Shown: positions 1 through 9,900 of the stretch, one piece after another
Layout: each line of letters begins with the position of its first letter
Numbering within the stretch: position 1 is the stretch's first letter
Source: Magnetococcales bacterium
GTDB taxonomy: Bacteria > Pseudomonadota > Magnetococcia > Magnetococcales > Magnetaquicoccaceae
Direction: 5' to 3'
Assembly (NCBI GenBank): GCA_015232825.1
Contig: JADFYY010000004.1
Coordinates: 1 to 50,543 of the forward strand
DNA: 50,543 nucleotides
Program-made: the position numbers and the translations under genes
The notes under the pieces: generated by a model
What the model saw: the letters and a program-made list of their open reading frames with translations, nothing else
Databases searched by the model: none
Told to the model about the DNA's origin: nothing

Positions 1-72
1 GAGGATGTGGTTTTCAAGGTGGGAGGGGAGCAGGTAGCGCAGTTTGCGGTTTTCAATGCCGGTTACCAGTGG
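1..72 (+). repeat. Left arm of a perfect 72-bp inverted repeat (partner 641-712)
   Basis: gaggatgtggttttcaaggtggg...ggttaccagtgg is the exact reverse complement of 641-712. Confidence 0.95.
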
Positions 73-507
73 CATAAAGGCTTTTCCCTCATGGTCGGTC
101 GAGGAATCACCCGAATTTCGACGGATTTTGAATGGATTCTCTCAGGTATCAGGAGTCTGCGCATGAAAGGAATGACGGAATATGTGGAACCGATAGGTTG
201 GACGCCCGAAGCGGTGATGGATCTGGGACGGCGGGCATGGTTCGAGGCTATGATGAACACAATGCCTGAAGAAGAGTTATTTCAATTTCGCAGGGCAGTT
301 GACATCCGCGAAGAGGGCCGCGATGAGGAAGGCAGAAAAATTATTCTGCGTCTTTTGAACAAGCGTTTTGGCTCTTTGCCATCGGCCATCCAAGAAAAAA
401 TTGCCCAGGCCAATGCAGAAGCTCTGGAGCAATGGGGAGATCGGTTGCTGGATGCGGCTTCCTTGGAAGATGTCTTCGCAGAAAATCCACCGGCTTCGAC
501 TCATTGA
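1..507 (+). CDS. Partial ORF, open to the window edge. The first ~24 codons duplicate part of the ethylbenzene-dehydrogenase-like gene. The remainder resembles the C-terminus of a DUF4351 / Rpn-family (PD-(D/E)XK) protein.
   Basis: Frame is open from base 1 to TGA at 505-507. The segment EEGRKIILRLLNKRFGSLPSAIQEKIAQANAEALEQWGDRLLDAASLEDVF matches the typical DUF4351 pattern (LLxRRFG...LEQWxDRLLDAxSLEEVF). Confidence 0.55.
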   Translation, partial: EDVVFKVGGEQVAQFAVFNAGYQWHKGFSLMVGRGITRISTDFEWILSGIRSLRMKGMTEYVEPIGWTPEAVMDLGRRAWFEAMMNTMPEEELFQFRRAVDIREEGRDEEGRKIILRLLNKRFGSLPSAIQEKIAQANAEALEQWGDRLLDAASLEDVFAENPPASTH

Positions 508-592
508 TCAAAAAAGCAAACAGTGCGTTGAGTCAAAATTGTGATGATGGTCTGCGCATGCCGCGACACCATACTGCCCATCACCATCTGAC

Positions 593-1588
593 TCAACGAT
601 CTGCAAATTTCAACAAAACCGGATTGGTAATATATTTGCGCCACTGGTAACCGGCATTGAAAACCGCAAACTGCGCTACCTGCTCCCCTCCCACCTTGAA
701 AACCACATCCTCTGGATCCCCAGTATTCATTTTGCGCGACATCTCCAGAGTCCAGACGCCGTCCCGCCACTGCCCAACAGCCGTCACATCGACCCGACTG
801 CCAGAACTCTCACCACTCTTGGCAACACTGGGGACAACAGTCGCCGCTCCCTTAGGTCGTGGCACGTTCTGCCAACCTGAAACGCCGGGATCATACGTAC
901 TCAAAAAATAAACAATTCCATTCTTGCCCTCATATTCACGAGCAGGGGTGTCAAATGGTTTCGAGGAGTAGGCATGTTTCATATCATCTGCAAGGCCAGC
1001 CAAATTGCTACGCCCCGCACTCCATCGCCAAATGTCGGTCTGATACGCACTATTGGTCAACATGCATTGCGAAAACGACTCTCCCAATTGCAACCGTACC
1101 ACAAACATGTCATCCACAGTTCGAGCCCGCACATATTCGCCGTTGGTTAATTTCCATGGCTTGTAGGTGGCATTTTGAGTGGCATCTGACCATTGCGCCG
1201 CCAAATAAAAACGATCTCCATGATAGGCTGCCCACAAGCGCATAACCATCTGCCCATCTGGCTCACTCTCCCCAGAACTGGCTTCATCTTGCAACCACTC
1301 CGAGTCAGTCAAAGGAAGCAAAAGAGCTTGTTCCCGATCTTGAGCCACCCAATCCCCCAACTCTCCATCCACCTGGATGGGTGCGGACAAGGGCAAAATC
1401 TCAAACACAGAGGAGGCCATACACCCTAAAGAATAGAACCAGAGGGTTAATCCGACAACAAAAACTAATATTTTGCGGATTAAAGTGTCAATCTTTCTTC
1501 TCCCAAAATCCCTTGCCACCCACCGGATCCAGATGAACCAAGGTCCAGGAACTTCCGGGAATGGGCTGAAAAAGCAGGATATAATCAT
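593..1588 (-). CDS. Ethylbenzene dehydrogenase-related (heme-binding / CBM9-like fold) exported protein; start uncertain
   Basis: Pattern IQVDGELGDW...AAQWSDAT...W.LEMSRKMNTGDPEDVVFKVGGEQVAQFAVFNAG is typical of EB_dh-like domains. A hydrophobic N-terminus (IRKILVFVVGLTLWFYSLGC) suggests export. The ATG at 1588 overlaps the upstream gene by about 100 bp, so the true start may be elsewhere. Confidence 0.6.
   Translation of the reverse strand: MIISCFFSPFPEVPGPWFIWIRWVARDFGRRKIDTLIRKILVFVVGLTLWFYSLGCMASSVFEILPLSAPIQVDGELGDWVAQDREQALLLPLTDSEWLQDEASSGESEPDGQMVMRLWAAYHGDRFYLAAQWSDATQNATYKPWKLTNGEYVRARTVDDMFVVRLQLGESFSQCMLTNSAYQTDIWRWSAGRSNLAGLADDMKHAYSSKPFDTPAREYEGKNGIVYFLSTYDPGVSGWQNVPRPKGAATVVPSVAKSGESSGSRVDVTAVGQWRDGVWTLEMSRKMNTGDPEDVVFKVGGEQVAQFAVFNAGYQWRKYITNPVLLKFADR
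641..712 (-). repeat. Right arm of a perfect 72-bp inverted repeat (partner 1-72)
   Basis: ccactggtaaccggcattg...ccacatcctc is the exact reverse complement of 1-72. It lies inside the 3' end of the 593-1588 gene. Confidence 0.95.
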
Positions 1589-2594
1589 GATCCTTCAACG
1601 ATAACTGCACCATGCCAGATTTTGCTTCCCGCAAGCGCGAAATCGCTTCTTGAAATTTTGAATCCGTCATGATGGAAGCGAATTTCGGCAAATAATCAAC
1701 CAATTTCTCTCCAGGCCTGAAATCAGCATCTGGATTTGCCGCCTTTTTTAGTTCAAAGGAAATCTGGTTGCGACTGTCAGCCACGACCAATCCATCCTTG
1801 TTGACAATAAAAAAACGCCCCTCTTCATCCTTGTCAGCTTTGGCGGCTTGGTGAGCCATGGAGTAACTATAATCCACAGTTGAAATCAATTTCCCGTACA
1901 CATCCAGTGGGATTTCAAAATGAAAAAAAGCCGGTTTATCCCCGGTATCCAGCACAACCGGCGCGGTATAAGCCGTCACCCAGTGCATGGAATCTGGGGA
2001 CATATACGGCTCACTGGTAAAAACTTCACCCTCCTTGAGGGCAAAAGTCGCTTTAAAAAAAGGGGAATCCGATTCATCCGCAGAGAAAAATTGTGAATCC
2101 TCTAGCTTGCCCTGCACCATCCGCAGATGCTCTTGACCCTGTCTGTCGATCAAACAAGCCTCACCAATAGGAAATTTCTTATGCAGAATCAGAGCCCAGG
2201 CCTCTATTTTCTGACGCAACTTAATCTGGTTTGGAGAAAACTGCATCACACCCATAGAATCCAAAGAGTTATTAGCAGACTCCTGCAAAGAGAAATATTC
2301 CTTGAAAAATGGCAGTTCCATGATGCCAAGAAGAGTACTTTTCACCTCTCGATGAAACATCTTGATGCGAAACATCATGACATCCATTTGCATGGCGGCC
2401 TGCTCTTGCGCCGCTACGACACTCTGCTGGGGCATAGCCCCCCCTTCCCCAGGGAAACCCAGCAAACAAATTGCAATCACTGCCATAATTCCCCGCATCG
2501 TCGTTATCGCTCCGTCAAGGCTGGATCCATGAAATTTTGAAACGGATAAAATAAATATTCTAACACCGAACGTTGCCCGGTATGAATGGCGCAC
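1488..2594 (-). CDS. Cache-like sensor domain protein, no obvious cytoplasmic output domain; likely start near 2498 (MRGIMAVIAICLLG)
   Basis: GEACLIDRQGQEHLRMVQGK...FTSEPYMSPDSMHWVTAYTAPV...FHFEIPLDVYGKLI...FFIVNKDGLVVADSR is a Cache-like periplasmic sensor pattern. Signal-peptide-like N-terminus. Confidence 0.6.
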   Translation of the reverse strand: MRHSYRATFGVRIFILSVSKFHGSSLDGAITTMRGIMAVIAICLLGFPGEGGAMPQQSVVAAQEQAAMQMDVMMFRIKMFHREVKSTLLGIMELPFFKEYFSLQESANNSLDSMGVMQFSPNQIKLRQKIEAWALILHKKFPIGEACLIDRQGQEHLRMVQGKLEDSQFFSADESDSPFFKATFALKEGEVFTSEPYMSPDSMHWVTAYTAPVVLDTGDKPAFFHFEIPLDVYGKLISTVDYSYSMAHQAAKADKDEEGRFFIVNKDGLVVADSRNQISFELKKAANPDADFRPGEKLVDYLPKFASIMTDSKFQEAISRLREAKSGMVQLSLKDHDYILLFQPIPGSSWTLVHLDPVGGKGFWEKKD

Positions 2595-3799
2595 CGAACG
2601 ATCATGCCTGGAAAAAGGCGATAATTCATGGCTCCTTTTTGAAAATAGGCCTGCTCGGTTTCCACACGCACCTTGTAATAGTGTCCCTCTTTGGTGACCA
2701 ATGCGTCAGGACTGATCTGAACCACAGTGCCAGCCAGTTTCCCAAAACGGGAGGCATCCGCAGAGGTCAGAGTGATAAAAGCATGTTGCCCTACACTCAC
2801 ATAGCCAATATCCTGAATGGGTAGTTTGGCCTCAACCACCAAACGATCATCACCCGGCACTAAATCCATGGCCGTGCCTCCAGGCGGAATCACGCCCCCT
2901 TCGGTCACCAGATACAACGTTTTCACCACGCCATCCACAGGAGCGGTCAAAACGGTACGAAAGAGACTATTCTGAAATTTCTGCAACCGCACGGTCAACT
3001 CGGTGATCTGCCGACGATTCTCCGCCAACTTTTCACGGGCCGCCTCCTCGAACTCATGACCCACCGAGGCCAGATTGGCCTGAGCCTCTTTGGAAGCCGC
3101 TTGAGCGCGTTGCAAAGCCATGCCATCCTCTTCGATGCTGCTACTGATCTGTTGCGATTGCTTAAGAAGATCCAAATGGGCATAGCGGTTGGTAATATCT
3201 TTTTCCAGCAACTGTTTACTAATCGTCACCTGCTCTTCCACCAAGGTCAACCGTTTTTTGTTGTTCTTGATCCGGGCCTGGATCTCCTGCACAAATTTTT
3301 GCTGCCCCGACATGCTCTCGCGTAAACTGGCGAGTTTCTCTTCCCGACGAAGGCGGTTGCTGGAGAACAGTTCCTCGGCCCGTTTGACCAAGTCGGGGTG
3401 TGCCGCCTTTTTTGCAGATGAAAAAACCACGACATTGGCCCCTGTGGCCTCAGCCTGCAAACGAGCATTGTCCACCTCCAGCGAGGCCAGCCGGGCAGTT
3501 ATCTCCCCCACATCCGCATCGCTGGCCACGTTCTCCAACTCTACCAAGGGTTGTCCCTTTTGGACCTTATCCCCTTCCTTGACCAAAATACGCCGAATGA
3601 CTCCACCTTCCAGATGTTGAACCTGTTTGATTTGCGTCGAAGGGATCACCTCCCCTTGAGCAAAACTCAGCACATCCAGCATCCCCACCGATGCCCAAAT
3701 TACCAAACCCGCCAGTAGAAAAACAAACCAGAATACGACCACATGATGAATCAATCCGACTCCATCATCAATCCCCTCTTCCCCATCCACCACATTCAT
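2504..3799 (-). CDS. Type I secretion periplasmic adaptor, HlyD family
   Basis: Single N-terminal TM, then AQGEVIPSTQIKQVQHLEGGVIRRILVKEGDKVQKGQPLVELE, coiled coil, and TAPVDGVVKTLYLVTEGGVIPPGGTAMDLVPGDDRLVVEAKL. Confidence 0.93.
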   Translation of the reverse strand: MNVVDGEEGIDDGVGLIHHVVVFWFVFLLAGLVIWASVGMLDVLSFAQGEVIPSTQIKQVQHLEGGVIRRILVKEGDKVQKGQPLVELENVASDADVGEITARLASLEVDNARLQAEATGANVVVFSSAKKAAHPDLVKRAEELFSSNRLRREEKLASLRESMSGQQKFVQEIQARIKNNKKRLTLVEEQVTISKQLLEKDITNRYAHLDLLKQSQQISSSIEEDGMALQRAQAASKEAQANLASVGHEFEEAAREKLAENRRQITELTVRLQKFQNSLFRTVLTAPVDGVVKTLYLVTEGGVIPPGGTAMDLVPGDDRLVVEAKLPIQDIGYVSVGQHAFITLTSADASRFGKLAGTVVQISPDALVTKEGHYYKVRVETEQAYFQKGAMNYRLFPGMIVRCAIHTGQRSVLEYLFYPFQNFMDPALTER

Positions 3800-3811
3800 C
3801 GTCCATCCCCT

Positions 3812-5470
3812 TTAGCTCTGATGTGCCTTACGACGCAACTCAGCCACAGGTTTCACATCCAGATTCAGCTGCAAATCCGCGCCACGAATCAGCCCGGCAT
3901 CATGCGAGAAAACAATGACACTCCGACCCGAACGGGCCATACGGGCCAACACGGTTGTGACCGCCTCGCGTCCTGGCACATCCATACCTTCCAGTGGCTC
4001 ATCAAAAATCGCAATACGGCACTCCGTCACCAAAGCCCGTGCCAAAGCCAACCGTTTGCGAATTCCCAAAGCCAAATGAGTTCCACCATTGACCAATGCG
4101 GTATCCAAACCATGGGTACTATTATGCAAAAACTGCGAGAGTCCCGCCTCCACGATAATGGTGTTCAAACGTTCTTCGGACAATTCGGGGTTGAGTGTCA
4201 TCAGGTTCTCGCGGATGGAGCCTTCAAAGAATTCGGGTTCCTGGGGCAAATAGACCACCTGACGCCGCCACCAGGACAAGGCGACCTGATCCAGATTCAC
4301 CCCATCCAGCAAGATCTGTCCACGGGAAGGCTCCAGCAGTCCCATTAGAATCCTGGCCATTGTGGTCTTGCCTGTGCCATTAGCACCAGAAACCACCAGG
4401 GATTCCCCAGGTAAAAGCCCCAAGGAGAGGGACTCGAACAACGGATCAGAGCCCTCCTCATGAGCAAACGCCAAATCCTTGAGTTCCAGACGACCGGTAA
4501 AATTCTTCAGCATGGCTCCCCCAGTACGTTCCAAGGGAAGACGAGAAAAAGAGCCCAAAGTCTCCATGGCGCGTCGCGACTCGGCCAGTGAAGAGCCTAA
4601 CTGGGCAAAGCGGAGAATTGGGGCCATAGCCCGCGACGCCAAAATATTCGCACCGACCAACAAACCCACATCCATCTCACCTGACACCGCCAGTTTGGCT
4701 CCTACCGCGATCACAAACACGCTCATGAGTCCACCCAGACTCTGGGCAAAGGTTTGAATCAACTCCCGTCTGGCCTCCACCAGTCGATGGAATTGGGTCG
4801 CTTCGATTTGCTTGGCCTGATAACGACGACGCAGATGGTCCTGAGCGTTGAAAGCGCGCACCGTATCCACCGCACGCATGGCCGATCCTCCCAAGGCACT
4901 CACCTCAGCCCCAGTCCGCGAATAGTCACGCAAAAGATCATGCAGCAAGGGATTTCCCAAGGTGGAAACCAAAAAGGCTGCAGTCAGAAACCCGGTCGCC
5001 ACCCATCCAAGGGGGGGTTGGATAAAAAAAAGCACGGCCACAAACAGAATGGCAAACGGCACATCCAGCATGGCCACAAGATTAGCAGGGGAATGAATAC
5101 GTCCAACCACAGACGGACTGGCAACGATCTCCCGTTGCGCACCTGGGGGAAGTTGGTCCAACTTTCCGGCCCCTGTGGAGATAATGCGATCAAAAACCCG
5201 GATTCCCAAAAGAAATCCGGGTTTAACCGTCACCCCTTGAGCCAGTTTCATACGGGCTTGACGAAACCCGAACTCCAGGATCACCGCCAAAACCGCACCA
5301 ACGGTCAAAGTGACCAAAGTGGCATCCAGGCCATGCGAAACGTATCGGTTTAATACTTGAATGACATAAACCGAGGAAGCCAGACCCAATAGATGAATAC
5401 ACAGCGAAACCGCTATGAGTTCAACGGCGAACAGTTGGCGTGAAAATAATTGCTTGAGTAAAACCGACAT
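3812..5470 (-). CDS. Type I secretion ABC exporter (permease + ATPase), PrtD-like, without an N-terminal C39-type domain
   Basis: Multi-TM N-terminus. Walker A GANGTGKTT, Q-loop VVYLPQEPEFFEGSIRENL, Walker B IAIFDEP, H-loop FSHD. Confidence 0.92.
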   Translation of the reverse strand: MSVLLKQLFSRQLFAVELIAVSLCIHLLGLASSVYVIQVLNRYVSHGLDATLVTLTVGAVLAVILEFGFRQARMKLAQGVTVKPGFLLGIRVFDRIISTGAGKLDQLPPGAQREIVASPSVVGRIHSPANLVAMLDVPFAILFVAVLFFIQPPLGWVATGFLTAAFLVSTLGNPLLHDLLRDYSRTGAEVSALGGSAMRAVDTVRAFNAQDHLRRRYQAKQIEATQFHRLVEARRELIQTFAQSLGGLMSVFVIAVGAKLAVSGEMDVGLLVGANILASRAMAPILRFAQLGSSLAESRRAMETLGSFSRLPLERTGGAMLKNFTGRLELKDLAFAHEEGSDPLFESLSLGLLPGESLVVSGANGTGKTTMARILMGLLEPSRGQILLDGVNLDQVALSWWRRQVVYLPQEPEFFEGSIRENLMTLNPELSEERLNTIIVEAGLSQFLHNSTHGLDTALVNGGTHLALGIRKRLALARALVTECRIAIFDEPLEGMDVPGREAVTTVLARMARSGRSVIVFSHDAGLIRGADLQLNLDVKPVAELRRKAHQS

Positions 5471-5479
5471 GGGTCGGTT

Positions 5480-6907
5480 TTATTTCGATACGGCTTTTTT
5501 GGCCGCAGGTTCGGATGACTCCTTAAATACATTCTCGTTATTGATCGAGGTACTCACAGGCTTGTTGTTATCAAGAATGGAAGGTTCCAGCGCACCCATG
5601 GCCTGCAAAAGGGTAAACCCGGCAATCAGAACATCGGTATCTGCCACCGCTGCATCAGAAAGGGCGTTAATCAACGCGGTCTCCCCGCTCAGGATGTCAA
5701 GGAGGGTACGCTTGTCCATTTTCCGCTCTTCACGGGCCAGATCCAAAAATTTTCTGGCAATACTCGCCTGACTATTCAACAGTTCGGCATTGGCACGAGC
5801 GGTGTTCAAGTTGTGCCAAGCAATCCGTGCCTGTTCTTCGACTGTGCGGCGGGTATCGTCATAGCGACGTTGGGCCGCTTCTAAGTCTTGTCCAGCCGCT
5901 GACACCCCGTTCATGCCAGAAAGTCCCAAATTCAAAGGATAGCTCAATTCCACTCTGCCAAAGGTCTCGTCCACAAACTCATCCACGCCCTGAACTTTGT
6001 CCTTAAACTTGCGCTCCAAGACCCCCTGAACCGTCGGGAAAAAACTGGTACGCTCCACACCAGTCTTTTGAGCCTTCAGCATATTGGTGACCAGACGCAA
6101 TTGATTGAGTTGTGGATTTTTTTGTACCCCAATGGCGACGGCATCCTCGACATTTTTTGGGAGTCCTTTCAAAAACGACTCATCTGGCGGGACCAACTGC
6201 AGAACCTCGCCAGCATCACGCAAGAAGACTGTGCGAACCTGCTCTTTAGACTGAGCCACAGCCCCACTCGCTTGAACTTCTCGTGCCATGGCCCCAGCCA
6301 ATTGGGTTTTAACCTGCAGCACATCCGTGGAATAACCTCGACCCAAGGCAACCCGAATATCTTCAACCTCGCCCTGACGTTTGATATTATCCACCGATTG
6401 TTGGGCAAATTTTTGCACATTATTGGACTTGCGCAATTGATAATAAGCCGTGGTGGCTGTCAGCATCAGGCTTTGCTGCGCCACTTCCACCGCTGCATCC
6501 AGTTGTTCTTTTTGGATGCGTGCCACTTCCACACCGGCATTGGCCTTACCAAAGTCCCACAACAACTGAGTGAAACGAATATCCATCTCCCTGGATGCCA
6601 GATTCGTACTGGTGCCAGGGGCCATTTGCGCCCGCCGTTCCTGACCATAATGGCCAGAAACATTCATTGTGGGCGTAAAACTGGTCTTGAAACGCTCCTC
6701 AGCCCGTTCCCCACTCGCTGAAACGTCTGCTTTTGCAGCCAAAATGCGATCATGCCGTTGCAAAATCCCCTCCACAGCCTCCCGCAACGTTTCGGCCTGC
6801 ACATTGGAACCAGGGGTCAGACAAACGACCAACGCCAGCAAAGTGACGCGCAAAGGATTAGCAACTTTCATAACGAGCAACTCCGTCTTTGTGATGTGAG
6901 CAAACAA
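5480..6907 (-). CDS. TolC-family outer membrane efflux/secretion protein
   Basis: Signal peptide followed by TLREAVEGILQRHDRILAAKADVSASGER... and MDIRFTQLLWDFGKANAGVEVARIQ, a TolC-type helical repeat architecture. Lies directly upstream of the ABC gene. Confidence 0.9.
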   Translation of the reverse strand: MFAHITKTELLVMKVANPLRVTLLALVVCLTPGSNVQAETLREAVEGILQRHDRILAAKADVSASGERAEERFKTSFTPTMNVSGHYGQERRAQMAPGTSTNLASREMDIRFTQLLWDFGKANAGVEVARIQKEQLDAAVEVAQQSLMLTATTAYYQLRKSNNVQKFAQQSVDNIKRQGEVEDIRVALGRGYSTDVLQVKTQLAGAMAREVQASGAVAQSKEQVRTVFLRDAGEVLQLVPPDESFLKGLPKNVEDAVAIGVQKNPQLNQLRLVTNMLKAQKTGVERTSFFPTVQGVLERKFKDKVQGVDEFVDETFGRVELSYPLNLGLSGMNGVSAAGQDLEAAQRRYDDTRRTVEEQARIAWHNLNTARANAELLNSQASIARKFLDLAREERKMDKRTLLDILSGETALINALSDAAVADTDVLIAGFTLLQAMGALEPSILDNNKPVSTSINNENVFKESSEPAAKKAVSK

Positions 6908-6962
6908 AAAAGATCATTTTAAACTACTTTTGCAACGTTTGCACCAAAAATTCTCTTCACCC

Positions 6963-9900
6963 TCACCCAATTGTGATATCCGTATGCGAAAACTGGGTCG
7001 CGGTCACGCCATGCAGGTCCGCCAAAACCGTCATCCCACCTGGATTGGCTGTATCCGTGTCATACAAAAGATAATGGCTCGCCTCCCCAGAACCCGTATT
7101 TTGGGTGAAGGTCAAAAAGGCCACATAATCTGTCCCGGTTTTGACCCCAGCCGCAGTGGCTAGGGTGTCGATGGTGCCATCTTGTAACGCTGTCTCCAGT
7201 TTGGTCTTGCTGGCACCGGACCAAGCAATCTCAACATAGGACTCTCCCGCAACCAGATTGGCCCCCGGCGTTTGAATATTCCCAAAGGCTGCTCCACCCA
7301 GAGAGATTTTGTCCACGCCAGCAGTAAAATCAAAAATTTTATCCGCCGCAGATTCTGTCGTGGAACCTTCAGAAGGTGCTGAATATTTAAACACGTCCGC
7401 ACCAGCACCACCATAAAAGCTATCCTTGCCTACTCCCCCTTGCAAGGTATCGTTACCCGCGTCCCCCACCAGATGATCTTGACCCGCGCTTCCAATGAGT
7501 ATGTCATCTCCAGCCCCGCCTAGTAAAAGGCTATACTTGGCATTCGTAAGGCCACTGATGTCCAATGTGTTGTTGGATCCATTCCCGGCCACGACATAAG
7601 CCGCCTCAGTGGAGGCCAACAAACCCACCTCTCCAGACCCAGCCAGATCATACCCTTTGCTGCCAGTAGCCAAAACCGTATCCGTGGCCTGGAACTCTTC
7701 GATCCCACGAGTCAGGTTGATTTGACTTTCTGGGGCGGAAAAAGTCAGTTGACTCGCACCAACATTATTGCTCACCAAAACATCGCTGTCTAGTTGCGCC
7801 AAAAGTTGATTACCATTTGTGGCATGCGATTCAATACGAACGGCCACATCATGGAGGTTTTCAAAACTCAAAGAGTCATTGCCCCCGGCATCATCCAGGG
7901 TGTCCTGTCCGCCAAACGGCGTGGTCTGATCCCATACGTACTTGGTATCGGAAGTACCACCAAACAAGATGTCGCTGTTGACACTTTCCGACAAATGTTC
8001 CGAACCCGTAATGGTCAAGGCCGATGCATCGAAACTGGTCGCAGCCACTGCCGTTGTCCCATCTGTGGTCAGTTTGGCCAGCAGCTTCACTCCATTGATA
8101 TTACGGGCCGTATCGAACAACAAATAAGAGCCATCATCGACATTGGCGGTACTTGTATCGTCATAGGTCAGAAATGCGACATATGGGACAGAACTGCTGA
8201 TGCTGCCAGAGTTATATGCGCCGACCAAGGTATCAATGGCACCACTCGACAATACGGTCGTTAAAGAGCTGCCAGAGGCGACCACCTCCACATAATTGAC
8301 CCCTTCTACAAACGAACTCAAACCAAACACGTCTTGATCCAAGGCGATCCGATCACCCTGAACAAGATTGAAATCCTTAATGATATCAGCCGAAGCCAGC
8401 GTCGTGACAGACTCCAGAGAGGTCAGGAAGGTGAACCGGTCGGCTCCATTCCCACCGGTCAAGGAGTCCTGTCCCTGTCCACCATTGAGGAGGTCGTTTC
8501 CATCCCCACCATTGAGAATGTCATTGCCATTGGTGCCATACCCTACGGCCAAATTATAGGCAATGGTGTCGTAAGAAAATTCCGGCCCTTTATCTCCATA
8601 CAAGATGTCATTCCCAGCCGCGCCATTGAGGGTATCCGTACCAAATCCGCCACGGATTTCATTGTTATTATCGTCCCCGGTCAAGGTATCGTTGTATCCC
8701 GAACCAAACAGATTCTCGAAATTGACGGCATTATTGCTAGTCAGAGTGTAAGTACCCGCCACACCACCTGAATTGAAACCAAAATGGAGCCAGTCCGATC
8801 CAGAACCGCCATCCATAAGGGTGTCTGTCAGGCTGTTACCCTCCAGAAAGACCACATCTCTGCCTTCTCCCAACGACACGCTGTCCGCACCCGTTCCAGG
8901 CATGACATAGTCATCCCCTTTTCCACTGTTGATGGTATCGCTCCAAGTGCTTCCAACGATCTGATCGTTCGTCGCGGAACCGATTATCGTAGTCGGAATT
9001 AAAGAGTTGGAGAAAAAGCTGGAGGCCTGAAAAGAGTTGAATTTCCCAGCGGCGTAGTCATCCATGATGACTTTGTTGGTTGTACTTGAATAGTAGAAGT
9101 AACCTTGAGTATACAAACTGCTCAAGAAGTAGGACGGATCAAGGTTGGAAACCTGATAGGTGGTTGTTCCCACCTGCACCGTTTCGATATTGGAAAAGGT
9201 GATATTCCCACCATTCGCGTCCGTCAGAACATGCTTACCATTCAAGTAAGCTCTTGAACTGAAGCCGTCCAGGTCAGCCAGGGTGCCATAATTGACCGAC
9301 AGGGTATCCGTACCCGCCCCGCCATCAATCAACTCCGCAAATGCTCCGCTCTTGGCGGTAATCAAAATAGAGTCTGTACCCTGCCCGGCTTGAATGGTAT
9401 CGCTCCCCCCCTTGCCATCGATCACATCATCACCAAACGAACCCAACAGGACATCGTTGCCAGAGGTTCCGGTCACGGGTGAAGTTGAGGTGGTCATACT
9501 GATGAACTTCAACGGCGACAAATCCACAGCATTGATATTATCCAGCACAGCCAGATATTCACCACTGCTCGTTACTTTAATGATGGTCTTGGTTGCATTG
9601 GTTCCAGTTCCTTGAGCAATGGACAATGCGCCATAGGTCAAACCTCCATCCAGACCGATAAAGTCATCAACAAGGCTAAAATCCTTGATCACATCCGCAT
9701 CGGTCAAAGCCGCACCACCCCCGCCGATCCCGATGACAAAGGTGTCACTGCCATTCCCGCCAGTCAACGTATCCGTTCCGGCCCCACCAGACAGTACATC
9801 ATCACCGGTCCCATAAGACCAATAGGTTATACTATACAAAGCAGCGTTTGCATAATCAAACCCAGGCCCTTGATCACCATAGATGACATCATTGCCAGCA

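Noticed and set aside
3812-6907. Possible RTX toxin operon (hlyCABD type)
   Set aside because: No HlyC-like acyltransferase was seen and the cargo lacks a recognisable pore-forming domain. FecR and Ig-like repeats favour an adhesin.
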